Below the pieces are notes generated by a model that was given only the letters and a program-made list of their open reading frames with translations, did no database searches and was not told where the DNA came from. From positions 2,170,001 through 2,234,000 of the forward strand of contig CANTUZ010000001.1 in assembly GCA_947846985.1 (NCBI GenBank): 64,000 nt of DNA, written 5' to 3'. A program made the position numbers and the translations under genes. Shown in pieces: positions 33,901 to 44,137 of the stretch. The DNA comes from Fratercula arctica. Its lineage: Eukaryota > Chordata > Aves > Charadriiformes > Alcidae. Every line of letters starts with the position of its first letter. Within the stretch, counting starts at the first letter, position 1.

Positions 33901-35130
33901 ATTTTAGTGAACATACATAAGTAGTCTCTGGAATGTGTAACATCCTATACACAGTAATTCTCTTCCTCATATGCTTCTGCTGTTATATAGACCCGTTGTG
34001 GAAATTGGTTTCTTCCATCTGGCTAATAACCTTGGACCAGTCCAAGGCACCATTATCAAACCTTCGTTTTGGATCCCAGAGGGCTCTTGGCTGTGAAAGA
34101 CGTGTATTTATTTGAATAAATTTCTCCAGCAGCTTGCCATGTGCCTGGTGAGTGCACTCACACCTTCAGAACCTTTTCTTCCACTTTACTCATGTACCAC
34201 AACTGACGATAACACACTCAGTGAAGAAAAAGCATCCAATTTTTTCCTGTCCTATCCCAGCGGTGGTGTCCCAATGGCATTCCTGGAGCTTGCTGCTCAC
34301 TATGGGAGAGCAGTTTACAGAAGAACTGGTAAACACAATAATTTCATCTATTCTAAGCAGTTACATCTCTATGTACACTGCCCTGCAGCCTACATTGGCA
34401 TTTTTCTTGCCATCATCATGTGAAAGGCAGCTTATTCTGGAGGAAAACTGGCTTTCTAAATTATCCTCATAATTTAGAGTATTTGAAATAAAAATCTCCT
34501 TTTGCACCAAACATTCTGCTATAAAGCCTTGCTTCCTATTTTGAGTCATTAAAAGCATTTTTAATTGTGATTGATAGCAGGTGGAGCCCTTTGGAAATCT
34601 ATTTTAGATTGAAACTGTGAAGGTGTTATGCATTAGTTTATTTTTGATACGGAGACAAAATCTGCAAGAAGAGATGATTGTCCTCATGCATTTTTTATTG
34701 CACTTTGGCAGGAGGTTGCTTGGGGGAAAATTTAAAACTCATTCAACCAGAGCTGTGACAGTGACAAACTGGCCTCGGGTCATTTCTTCTCCTTGACATT
34801 TATTTGCAAGGCAGCCTGTTGAGGAGCTTCAGATACCTTTACCAAGCTCCCTTGCCTTGAAACCACATTGTAGGAAGACTTCAAATTTCACCATTCTTGT
34901 GTGTCCATCTTCAAGGTCTGATTTTTCTGGTTTGTTTTGTGTTGTTTCCCCGTTCAAGTATGTTTGCTGTTGCTCAAGAGTGTGTGTGACATGCCCAGGA
35001 GATACTCACGTCGTCTACAGTCACTCCGAAGCCTCCCCAGCTCCTTTATAAATGGATTTAATGTGTGGGAACCACCTTGGAAGGTGGAGCATGTGATAGG
35101 CACACCAGCACTGTGGGAACTGGCCAAGGC
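33901..35130. other. Unique intron sequence
   Basis: 1.2 kb without a recognised repeat. The overlapping plus-strand frames at 34112-34472 have no family features. Confidence 0.45.
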
Positions 35131-35156
35131 ATAGAATCGTAGGATCGTCTAGGTTG
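35131..35156 (-). mobile_element. CR1 tail stub, 26 bp
   Basis: ATAGAATCGTAGGATCGTCT followed by AGGTTG is the minus-strand octamer tail and the first bases of a CR1 3' UTR. The expected GAAGGGACC does not follow. It is either an extremely truncated insertion or the remains of a copy deleted when later sequence arrived. Confidence 0.6.
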
Positions 35157-35310
35157 CATGTGTCCATCTTTCCCATTTGGGTGTTCTGCAGCACTGAAAA
35201 TGAAATTTCAACTGGGCAGCAGTTCCCAGCACCGTTGACAGAGGCAGCCTGAAGCCAGACCACTTGAATTTTGCTGGATTTTGGAGACCATGATTGGCAT
35301 TTGGTTCTCA

Positions 35311-35385
35311 TGGCGCCCAACGTGGGGCTCAATCCCACGACCCTGAGATTAAGAGTCTTGTACTCTACTGACTGAGCGTCCCGGC
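35311..35385 (-). pseudogene. tRNA-Lys(CTT)-like sequence with encoded CCA
   Basis: Read on the minus strand, the body (35385 down to 35314) runs GCCGGGACGCTCAGTCAG, an anticodon loop CTCTTAA with anticodon CTT, and GTGGG-ATTGAGC-CCCAC as T arm, followed by CCA (35313-35311). This is tRNA-Lys(CTT) in order and spacing. Defects: one base is missing near the acceptor stem, with two mispairs there; the anticodon stem has two mispairs; the T-loop (normally TTCGAGC) has two changes that damage the B box. Eukaryotic tRNA genes do not encode CCA, so it probably came from a reverse-transcribed mature tRNA. It is probably not expressed. Confidence 0.75.
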
Positions 35386-35448
35386 CAATGCACCCCAATA
35401 AATCTGTTGTAGTTTTGGCCGGATTGGCCAATCAGAATGACAGATGCA

Positions 35449-35466
35449 CCCCCCCCCCCCTCCCCC
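35449..35466. repeat. Poly-C tract in LTR
   Basis: Twelve C, one T and five C. On the minus strand it forms a G-run within or just outside the LTR end, with a possible quadruplex tendency. Confidence 0.85.
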
Positions 35467-35534
35467 GGCAAAGAGAGGAGAGGAAGAGATAAGGAGATTT
35501 ACAAGTTTAGAAAAAGAACTGAACTACTTCAATG

Positions 35535-35582
35535 AAAATATTAATAAATAATGAAATAATAAATAATAATAAAATAAAATAA
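35535..35582. repeat. AATA-rich simple repeat in LTR
   Basis: Alternating AATAAATAAT and AAAATAAAAT units, in the LTR downstream of its TATA-like box on the minus strand. Confidence 0.85.
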
Positions 35583-36167
35583 GTTTTAAAAAGTGTACAC
35601 AAAGTATATACAAAACTGTATCCAGCTCCCAGGACGACGATCGCGTCACCAGCAGACACAGGGTAAGTCCCAGACTGGAGTCAGCAACGGACAGGAGCAG
35701 GATTCCAGATCTGGAGTCAGGAATGCTCGGGTCGGGATCAAAAGCAGATGAACAGACAGGGTCCTCCTCGGACGTTGGCCGTTGAAGGAAGAGAGTTGAC
35801 CTTTTGATCCCTCAGCTTTTGTACTGAGCGTGATGCAGATGGGATGGAATACCCCTGTTGGTCAATTTTGGGTCACCTGCCCTGTCCGCCCCTCCCTGCA
35901 GGTGGGACCTCTCTATGCTTTTCCGCTTCCAACCCTCTAATGGGACAAATAACGAAGTTAGCTGACCTTGGTTGTTATAGCAATAAGTATAAGCAAGAGC
36001 CTCTCTGCGTACCATTCCTTGGGATAATCAGGTCTTACCACGCTGAGAGTGAACAGTTTCTGAACAACATGCTGTTAATTTCAGAGTTCAGTCAGTTAGA
36101 AGAGGCCCAGCTAAAAAGTAAAATTACAAAACAGAAAACTGGTTCTGTTTTACCTCAAACCAGGACA

Positions 36168-37673
36168 CTCGTTTTTGTAAAGCCTTAATTCTGGACAAGT
36201 TTGGTACTGCAACACCTGCCTATTTTGCACACGTGAATGTGGATAAAATAGATGCTCATCTTTCCTTTTCCCAGAAGAACTTCAGATCATCTTCACCCCA
36301 GGGTGTGCTGGATGTGCAGGTCCTTCCAATCAAATGCGAAGGTGTCGTAACAGTGATAAGAACTTGTCTCCAGAATAGCTGGAGCTTTGGCTGTTTAAAA
36401 TCGAGTTGTAAAATGTTGGAAGTAGTCTAGCACAGCCAAAAATACATAAATACATGCAAGCATACACGTAAAATTGGCAGACAAAGAGCTTTTTGCTCCT
36501 CTTAGTTTCCCTTACTGCGTTTCAAGGGGAAACATCAGCAGCAAGTTCAGGAAATCCATAATTTAATGGGTTCTGCAGGATGGAGGAGCTGCTTGAAATG
36601 GATCCAGCTGTGGCTTTATTCAGCCCAGGTGGCAACTTTCTTCTGCCGGCGACCACACTTCACACAGCTGGTTCTTGAGCACTGTTTCTATCATCTCAAG
36701 AAGGAAATCCAGAGTAATTCTGGTTGTTTTTTTTTTAAAAAGTCTGTCTCTGTTTTTTAAGAGAAAAAATGTTAATTCTTATTTTCAATTCTCTTTATTC
36801 TTCACATGGAAGATTTTTGATTACAGTTAATACCCCTGTTGTAAACCCTTCGCTCATATATGATGGATCCATCTTGATGTGCCAAAAAAAATGCCAAGCT
36901 GTGGCAGAGCTAAAAGGAAATGTCAGTGGAGTGGGGGTAGAAGCGCTGGTGGGAATTTTTTTAGCCCTTTCCCTCTGCTTTTGTCCCATGGAAGAATGGT
37001 GGAAAAGCTAAAGAAATCATTAGATCTTGGGGGGGGATTTGAAGTTCTTCCTCAGATGGGATTGCTGAGGCCTTGGGCTTCTTCAGCTTTTCTGTAGTTT
37101 TATCTGCTAAAATCACTTGGTCATAATTTCTGTCCCCTGAGGGGTGGTAAACCCTGCCATGGGTTTCTCCTGCTGTGTAGCTGATACTCATGTGAGAATC
37201 CAGTAGCTGTCAATGAGGATGGCTCCTGAGGTCGTGGATGGTCTTTTCACTCTCAGTTCCTTCCCAGACACCTAAGCAGGGATCTGCTCCACTCTCCAGG
37301 TACTCCCCAGGTAGGAAGCTCATGGGGGCAGATACTTCCCATCATCTCTGAGAAGGCACCAGGCCATAAGCACCACATTTGCTTGAGCTCACTGCAAATG
37401 TGAGGCAACCTTGAGGTGAACAGAACCAGTTCACAAGGCACAGGTGTGAATTCTGGGTTAAAATAATGGCAAATTCTGTCTTCTATTGATGCAAAATTCT
37501 CTAAGCGTCCCATGCTGTAGCCAGTCTTGGGACTGGTGCTTCAAGGACTTGGGGAGTTCTTCTGTCTGCCTTTGCTTAACACAGAATCTCCCCTCTTTTC
37601 TTGCCTTTATATTTTAAATTTGCCTCTGAATTTGTTCATTCAGTAAGGATGTAGGTTTTGGACTTTCACCAAA
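36168..37673. other. Unique intron sequence
   Basis: Single-copy sequence. Some T-runs near 36728-36737. No exon or repeat recognised. Confidence 0.45.
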
Positions 37674-38118
37674 TATGGTCAGAGGGCTGGAGCACCTCTG
37701 CCATGGAGAAATGCTGAGAGAGTTGAGGGTGTTCATCCTGGAGAAGAGAAGACTCCGGGGAGACCTTATTGTGGCCTTTCAGTATACAAAAGGAGCTTCT
37801 AAGAAAGATGGAAAGAGGCTTTTTACCAAGGCCTGTAGTGACAGGACAAGGGACAAAAGCTTTTAAATGAAAGAGAGTGGGTTTAGATTGGACATAACGA
37901 AGAAACGTTTTATGCTGAGGGTGGTGAGACACTGGCCCAGGTTGCCCAGAGAGGTGGGAGATGCCCCATCCCTGGAAACATTCCAGGCCAGGTTGGACGG
38001 GGCTCTGAGCAACCTGGTCTAGTTGAAGATGTCTCTGCCCATGGCAGGGGGGTTGGACTAGGTGGCCTTTAAAGGTCCCTTCCCACCCAAACCATTCTGT
38101 GATTCTATGGTTCTATGA
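37674..38118 (+). mobile_element. CR1 LINE 3' part, about 445 bp
   Basis: Begins at ATGGTCAGAGGGCTGGAGC (VRGLEHLCHGEMLREL frame), with [20 protein letters not shown]. It then continues through GAGACACTGGCCCAGGTTGC and the AGATGTCTCTGCCCATGGC 3' UTR to TGTGATTCTATGGTTCTATG. It is closely related to 12673-13040. Confidence 0.94.
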
Positions 38119-41100
38119 CTCTCTTTTGAAGCAGTGCTGGATTTGAGGTGGACACAAACCCTAACTGCCCTTGTAGGGAGTGCTTGGATGGCCACAGCTC
38201 CCAGTGGATACCGGTGGCAGGAATGTGGATATTCAGTAACAGCCTGACCATGACGGGTTCACCACTTGGTTCTTGATATGAGGCCAGTTGTACCAGGCTA
38301 AGCCCAAGCAGGCTGATGACTGGACAGAAAACCCAGTTATTGATACCAATGGCAAGGGTCCTCTTACCTTCAGCTATATTTTGGATCTCAGACCTTTGCC
38401 GAGTGTTTTAAAATCTCATTTTATTTTATTCTGGGGCGAAAGCTTAGATTTGAGTCATTGCTGACATGAGGAGGCAGGGGATGGGTATTGCATTTGGAGT
38501 TTCACCTAGAAAATGAAGCTATTATTCAGTTGTGGTTTTCCCTCCAATCACTTGCTGCAAGGAGATACTGCAAGACGATGACTCAATATAAATTAATTGT
38601 AATGCATTGATTTTCTACCTGTAAATCTACAGAAGTTCATTAGTATTGAACAGGACTGTAGGAGCACCAGGTGCCCGGTGGTTATTTGACCAAACTTTAG
38701 TCTGCTTGTGCCAGCAAGGACACCTGAGGTGTCATTGCGCACCGAGAACAGCCTCTGCGTGTGACCCACCTGATGTTGCCAAATGACCTGGAATTGGCAT
38801 TTGTTTGTGTTTAAAAGGAACAAAATCTCTTAAGAGTGTTTCGTAAGAATGCTTTGTCTCAAATCAGTTTGATAAAATCAGATTCCCATGGGAAGTCTGG
38901 TTGCTGATTTCTTTAGAGCATGGTGTGCATGGAAACCCTTCCTCAGAGACCTTCTTTACCACCACACCGGCAGGCCCACGGGTGGTGGATCTTGGATTTT
39001 GTTTCAGCTGATGCTGCTAAAACTTCGTCGTTTCTGGTGAGTTTAAAGATAAATGAAGAAAATATCCCTTTGGGTTTGAAGGAAGTTTCTGCAAACTTGG
39101 ACTTTTTTTTATCGATTTGATTCATTTGGTAACTAGGAGGCTGATTTCAGCTGTGCTGATGAAAAGAATGCTAAGTCAAAATATCGTTCCTGTAAGCAGT
39201 CCCTTGAAAAATCTGCTGAAAAGCTGGCAACTGCTTTGTATAATGATGCTTAAAAATATATGGCAGGGGGAAATAATTTAGCATGAAGGTATTTTTAATA
39301 TGCAGTTTCCAACCATGTGAAAAAAAAATTGCATCCCTTATAAAAGGAAATTCTGGCTTGATGCATATTTATTTTTTTATAGGTGTATATTAAGTGATTA
39401 TCTCACATCTTTTAAAGTTGAAGTGAAATGAAATGATTAACCGGTCCTCACAATATCCTATATGGACCATAGATCCCCCAGAGGGACCTCTTTTGGCCCC
39501 AGGCCTCCAAGCTGCTGGCCCCTTTGAGGCTCTGCTGCTGATCCCTCCAAAAATACATCAAGCAAGGAATGGGTCCAAACTGGAGAAAGTTCATCCCACA
39601 CAACTGGACCCTCCTGCAGCTCGTGTTAGTCCCGTTGGGGCAGTCTTGCTCTTTGAGGACTCTTGAAGCCTTCAGTTCTTCAGGGACTGAGCACCACTAA
39701 CCCCATTCTCGGTTTCCTTGCACCCGCTCAAGGAGATATTTGGAACCCCTTCCCCTGGTGTCCGTCATCTTTTGATGACTGTTGTACCTTGTCCCGTCCC
39801 ACCACGCTATTACCCTCACTGCCAGATACCCCAGCGACCTGACACCACATCTCAACCCTGCTTCCCTGCTCCGTTATTGTCCCTGTAAGCCCTGAAAGCC
39901 CTTTTATCCTTCAATCTGGGCCCCTGTATCTACAACCTCATCTCCCAGGGACCCCCGCTGAAGCCAGGAGCCAGCCCAGCACCTTTTTGCAATGTGTGAG
40001 CCCATAAAGGGTTTAGAGAGATGAGGAAATATTTCAGTCGCGCCTTAGTATTTTGTATGACTGAGGCTTTAGAATAAGTTAAATATATTCTCTGCATATA
40101 GCTTTAAAAATAACCGTACCCAATAAAATATATGCTGCTTATACATGCCCTGCTTGGAAGTAGACCAGGACTTTGTGGATGACGGGAGGTCTCGGGCGTG
40201 TTGAGATGGAGTGGGAGGCAGAAATCCAGGCAGAGGAGGATTTCAGGAGATCTAAGGAGAAAGTAGCACCGTTGCCTGCTGAACCTTTGGTGAAGGACTG
40301 GGTGCTGTGCCGGTAATGTTGATATTGAAAAAACATGCCAGGATAAATACATACTTGTTGCATTTCAGTTTTGTTTTTTTTTTTTAAGTTTAGAGACAAC
40401 CTCATCTGATCCTTCATTTCTCAACTTTTCCCATTAACGTACATAGATAGAAGACAAAGCAGAAACCTGCCATGAGTTTTGGCTACTTCATTGTGTTGCC
40501 TTAAATAGCCCCCGTTGAAGGATATATGGAATTTAGAAGTTTACATCAAAAGCAATGTAGATGTGGTAATGCATTTCTTAAATGCATCAACATTACACAA
40601 GCGCGTGCAGCTCTGGACTCCTCTGCAAGGAGAAGTCAACACAGAGCAAGGGTGACCTTGTCCTTGCACAGCACCCTCCAGCATGGCTTCATCGTGATGC
40701 CCTTGGTGCTCCAGAGCAGAAGAATGGGTTTGCAGTGCTCCTCAGCTTGCAGAGTCAGCAATGGTGGACCACAGTCCATCATCCAAATTCACAGTTTGGG
40801 ATGGTCCTCACCATGACAGAGGTATGGGTAGGGACGTGTGTGAAAGCAATCGTGTTTTGGGCATTTCGTAGGAAAGAGACCTTTCCCACATGAAGCAGTG
40901 TAGGAAAAATTCATAATTCTGCAGATACATTGCTATTTTTCTAGTTTCAAGTGCCTCAAATTATCTCTTATGAGGTATCTTTTGGCGTGATGAATTAATG
41001 GCAGTTTTCTGCTGCTGGCTTTTTTGATAACAATTTGTAATACCATCTGAGAGATTCCTCTGGACTGTTCTTTCCTCTCCTTATTTGTGCTCCTCATTTA

Positions 41101-41997
41101 AAACCCTCAGGTTCTGTGGGTAAAACTGAAGCGTACTGCTATTTTGAGTCCCAAACCATAACTACTTGCCTTCCTTTTTTTAAACTAATTTATCTACTCA
41201 GCAGCTCACAGTACAGGAGGCGACTGATGTGAACCATCTGATTTTTATTTTGCTCGACATAATACCTTTCGCTCCTCTAACTTCTGAGGTTTTCTTTTTT
41301 TTTTTTCCTTCCCTTTTCCATCTCAGTCCATTACTATAATTTGCTGTTCCTGGAGGGAACTGGTGACTTCTTTTTTCATTTCCCAGACATGCTGGTGGAT
41401 GTGTTATTTTTAAGCCAGCCTCACTACCTGCGGCACGATGACTCATTACGGATTTGTAAAGTCTCCTACTTTTTTGCCAAGAAATCGACTTCTGGATTTA
41501 ATTCTTGAGAGGATAGTTAGGAGCGCAGCATAAAACCCCCAAATCCTTTAAGGATGTTAAAGTCACAAAATCTTCCCTAAACACAACACAATCATCTGCC
41601 CTTCTAAAATTAAGGGGCATAGAGTGACCCAAGGACCTTGTCTTCATGTTGAGAGGGGACGATGGGGAGTTGACTGCAGCAAGGCTTGGGTTTGTAGGGG
41701 AAAAGTGATGCCTTAGGTGGGGTGGTTTAATGGGGGAACACAGCAATGTTCCTTATTACGGTTTTATACCTTTTCCAAAAAACCGAAGTCTGCAGGTTTA
41801 AATATTTCATGTGTTCTGGTATCTCTCCCTTGGTAGAGCTCTGTTCGCTCTGCAGTGGGTGGTTGTAGGAAACCGAGAGGAAAACTGGCTGCATTGGGAC
41901 ATTGGGATGAACATGTTGGCAAGTGCTGTTGGGACGTTTTTCTGATTTCCTCCCATCTACAGAGCAGTGTCCACAGTACCTTGTGTTCCTGAGCCAT
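38119..41997. other. Unique intron sequence, 3.9 kb
   Basis: Repeat-poor. The segment 39440-39990 is C-rich and contrasts with AT-rich flanks, but its frames (39433-39666, 77 aa) show no recognisable family. Short T-run at 40374-40385. No exon recognised. Confidence 0.45.
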
Positions 41998-42149
41998 CGC
42001 AGAATGGTTTGGGTTGGAAGGGACCTTCAAGGACCATCTAGTCCAAGTCCAAAACACCTTCCACTAGACCACGTTGCTCAAAACTCCATCCAACCTGGCC
42101 TTGAACATTTCCAGGGAAGGGGAAACCACAGCTTCTCTGGGCAACTGTT
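41998..42149 (-). mobile_element. CR1 3' end, about 150 bp
   Basis: CAGAATGGTTTGGGTTGG, GAAGGGACCTTCAAGGACC, TCCACTAGACCACGTTGCTC and CCTTGAACATTTCCAGGGAAG follow CR1 order. The octamer part is degraded at the end. A minus-strand non-coding tail. Confidence 0.88.
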
Positions 42150-43162
42150 CCATCACTAAGAGGGGACCTTGATCCCAAAGAACTGCGTTTCAGCTTTACA
42201 TCCATAAAACTCCACTTGGAAGTGGGAATGGGATACTTCTATTAGGTTTGGTGTGCTGGATCCATTCACACTGCTTTATAAAACATGAAAATGCCGTCTT
42301 TCTTCAGTGAGCTTTCAGTCTAACTCAAGACGCATGTGCTATAGGGCAAAATAAGTTACCCTAATTAAATCTGGACACTGGGGACTCCTTTAGATCCTTT
42401 GTGATTTGGGCTTGAGCGTCAAAGAACTGCAAAAACGTGAACAGTATGTGATGGTATAGCTACAATGCTTATTTGCTTAATTCTTGCTTTCAGTCTTTTT
42501 GGTTCGAGCTGCTGGGCTTGCGTGGATCATGAATACACATCTACCACCTCTGCAGTGCCCACACATAATATTATGCATTTTAGGAGAGTTTGTTGTGTAT
42601 CTAATGTTATAAATATTTCAAGATGTGTTACTAAAATCCCTCCTGTTCTTCCACATGGATGGGTAGCACTGATTTCATGCCATGGCTCTTGGTGGTCTGC
42701 AGCCCACCTCCGATCCTACGGCCACCTGCTTGAATTCGAAAGTGCTGTCAGCACCTTCCTCCTCTGCATCTCCAGATCATAAATCACGTACGAAGCATTT
42801 TGTATTTTATCTTTCCTTGTACTATTAATCTCCTCTGTCAACCATCCACTCGAGCTTCCTCCAGCGCTTTGCTGGCAGCAGTGGAAGGGAGAAGCATGAG
42901 AAGTGCCTGGCTCCTTTCCAAGCATGCAGGTACGAGAACTGCCAATCCTGTATTTAAATCCCAGAAAGTGAGCGCTGGGGGTTTTCCGTGAGCTTTTAAT
43001 TTCTCATATAGTGTCTCCTAGCCTCGTTGGCCAAGGTTGCAGGTTTTGGGTGTGATGCTGGAGGAGGTCCTTCTGTCCTCCATGGCTCTACATCTGCCAT
43101 CCACCCTAAGAGTTGCAGAGGTCCCCTGCTTATCCACATGGAATGTTGCACCTGGGTGATAT
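42150..43162. other. Unique intron sequence
   Basis: 1 kb without a recognised repeat. The 105-aa plus-strand frame at 42465-42782 has no recognisable features. Confidence 0.45.
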
Positions 43163-44137
43163 CACAGAATCACAGAATTGTAGGGGTTGGAAGGGACCTT
43201 TGAAGATCATCCAGTCCAGCCCCCTGCCAGAGCAGGGTCACCCAGAGCAGGTTGCACAGGAACGTGTCCAGGTGGGTTTGGAATGTCTCCAGAGACGGAG
43301 ACTCCACCACCTCTCTGGGCAGCCTGTGCCAGGGCTCTGCCACCCTCACAGGAAAGAAGTTTTTCCTCATGTTGAGATGGAATTTCCTGTGTTCCAGCTT
43401 GTGCCCGTTATCTCTTGTCCTGTCACTGGGCACCACTGAGAAGAGTCTGGCCCCATCCTCTTGCCCCCCACCCTTTAGCTCTTGCTGAGCATTGATGAGA
43501 TCCCCTCTCAGTCTGCTCTTCTCCAGACGGAACAGCCCCAGGGCTCTCAGCCTTTCCTCAGCACAGAGATGCTCCAGCCCCTCCGCATCTCCGGAGCCTC
43601 CGCTGGACTCTCTCCAGCAGTTCCCTGTCCTTCTGGAACTGGGGAGCCCAGAACTGGACCCAGTGCTCCAGGTGTGGCCTCCGCAGGGCAGAGCAGAGGG
43701 GGACGATGACCTCCCTCCACCTGCTGGCCACGCTCTTCTTGATGCCCCCCAGGAGACCATTGGCCTTCTTGGCCACAAGGGCACATTGCTGGCTCATGGG
43801 CAACTTATTGTCCCCCAGGACTTCCAGGTCCCTCTCTGCAGAGCTGCTCTCCAGCAGGTCAGCCCCAACCTTTGCTGGTGCGGGGGATTGTTCCTCCCCA
43901 TGTGCAGGACCCTACACTTGCCCTTGTTGAACTTCATTGGGTTCCTCACCACCCAACTCTCCAGCCTGCCCAGGTCTGGCTGGCTGGTGTCACAGCCTTC
44001 TGGTGTGTCACCCACTCCTCCCAGTTCTGTGTCACCAGCAAACGTGCTGAGGATGCATTCTGTGCCCTCACCCAGATCATTGATGAATATATTGAGCAAG
44101 ACTGGACCCAGTACTGACCCTGGGGAACACCAGTAGC
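43163..44137 (-). mobile_element. CR1 LINE, 975 bp, GAGCAGGGTCACC subfamily
   Basis: The longest minus-strand young copy in the window. From its 3' end: CACAGAATCACAGAATTG, CCAGAGCAGGGTCACCCAGA. The minus frame 43170-43784 encodes SRWREV-like, then [41 protein letters not shown] second frame (43794-44099) reads [18 protein letters not shown] then AGDTELGG, so the catalytic FADD is FAGD here. It was frameshifted between the two frames and is inactive. Confidence 0.94.

Larger units (their letters stand above)
35389..36167 (-). mobile_element. Avian ERVL-like LTR, probably solo
   Basis: On the minus strand it begins TGTCCTGGTTTGAGG (36167 leftward). It contains the promoter-like stretch GGTATTCCATCCCATCTGC and CTCAGTACAAAAGCTG (35812-35827, an altered TATA box), and further on an A/T-rich end. 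These are hallmarks that I associate with avian class-III-type LTRs. The right edge at 36167 is firm. The left edge is uncertain: TG-CACCCC occurs at both 35389 and 35445. No viral genes adjoin it, no polypurine tract precedes it, and no convincing flanking duplication was found. Confidence 0.7.

Noticed and set aside
35159..35330. Plus-strand retroviral LTR ending in CA followed by a tRNA-Lys primer-binding site
   Set aside because: The sequence before TGGCGCCC starts with TG and ends in CA but is only about 150 bases and has no LTR-like promoter or signal. The whole tRNA follows, not just 18 bases, and no viral genes are present.
35311..35385. Functional tRNA-Lys gene
   Set aside because: The acceptor stem lacks a base and has mispairs, the anticodon stem has two mispairs, the B-box region has two changes, and CCA is encoded. 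It was called a pseudogene.
43170..44136. Overlapping 204-aa minus and 214-aa plus frames
   Set aside because: CR1 ORF2 on the minus strand with its antisense shadow. The plus frame has no independent features.
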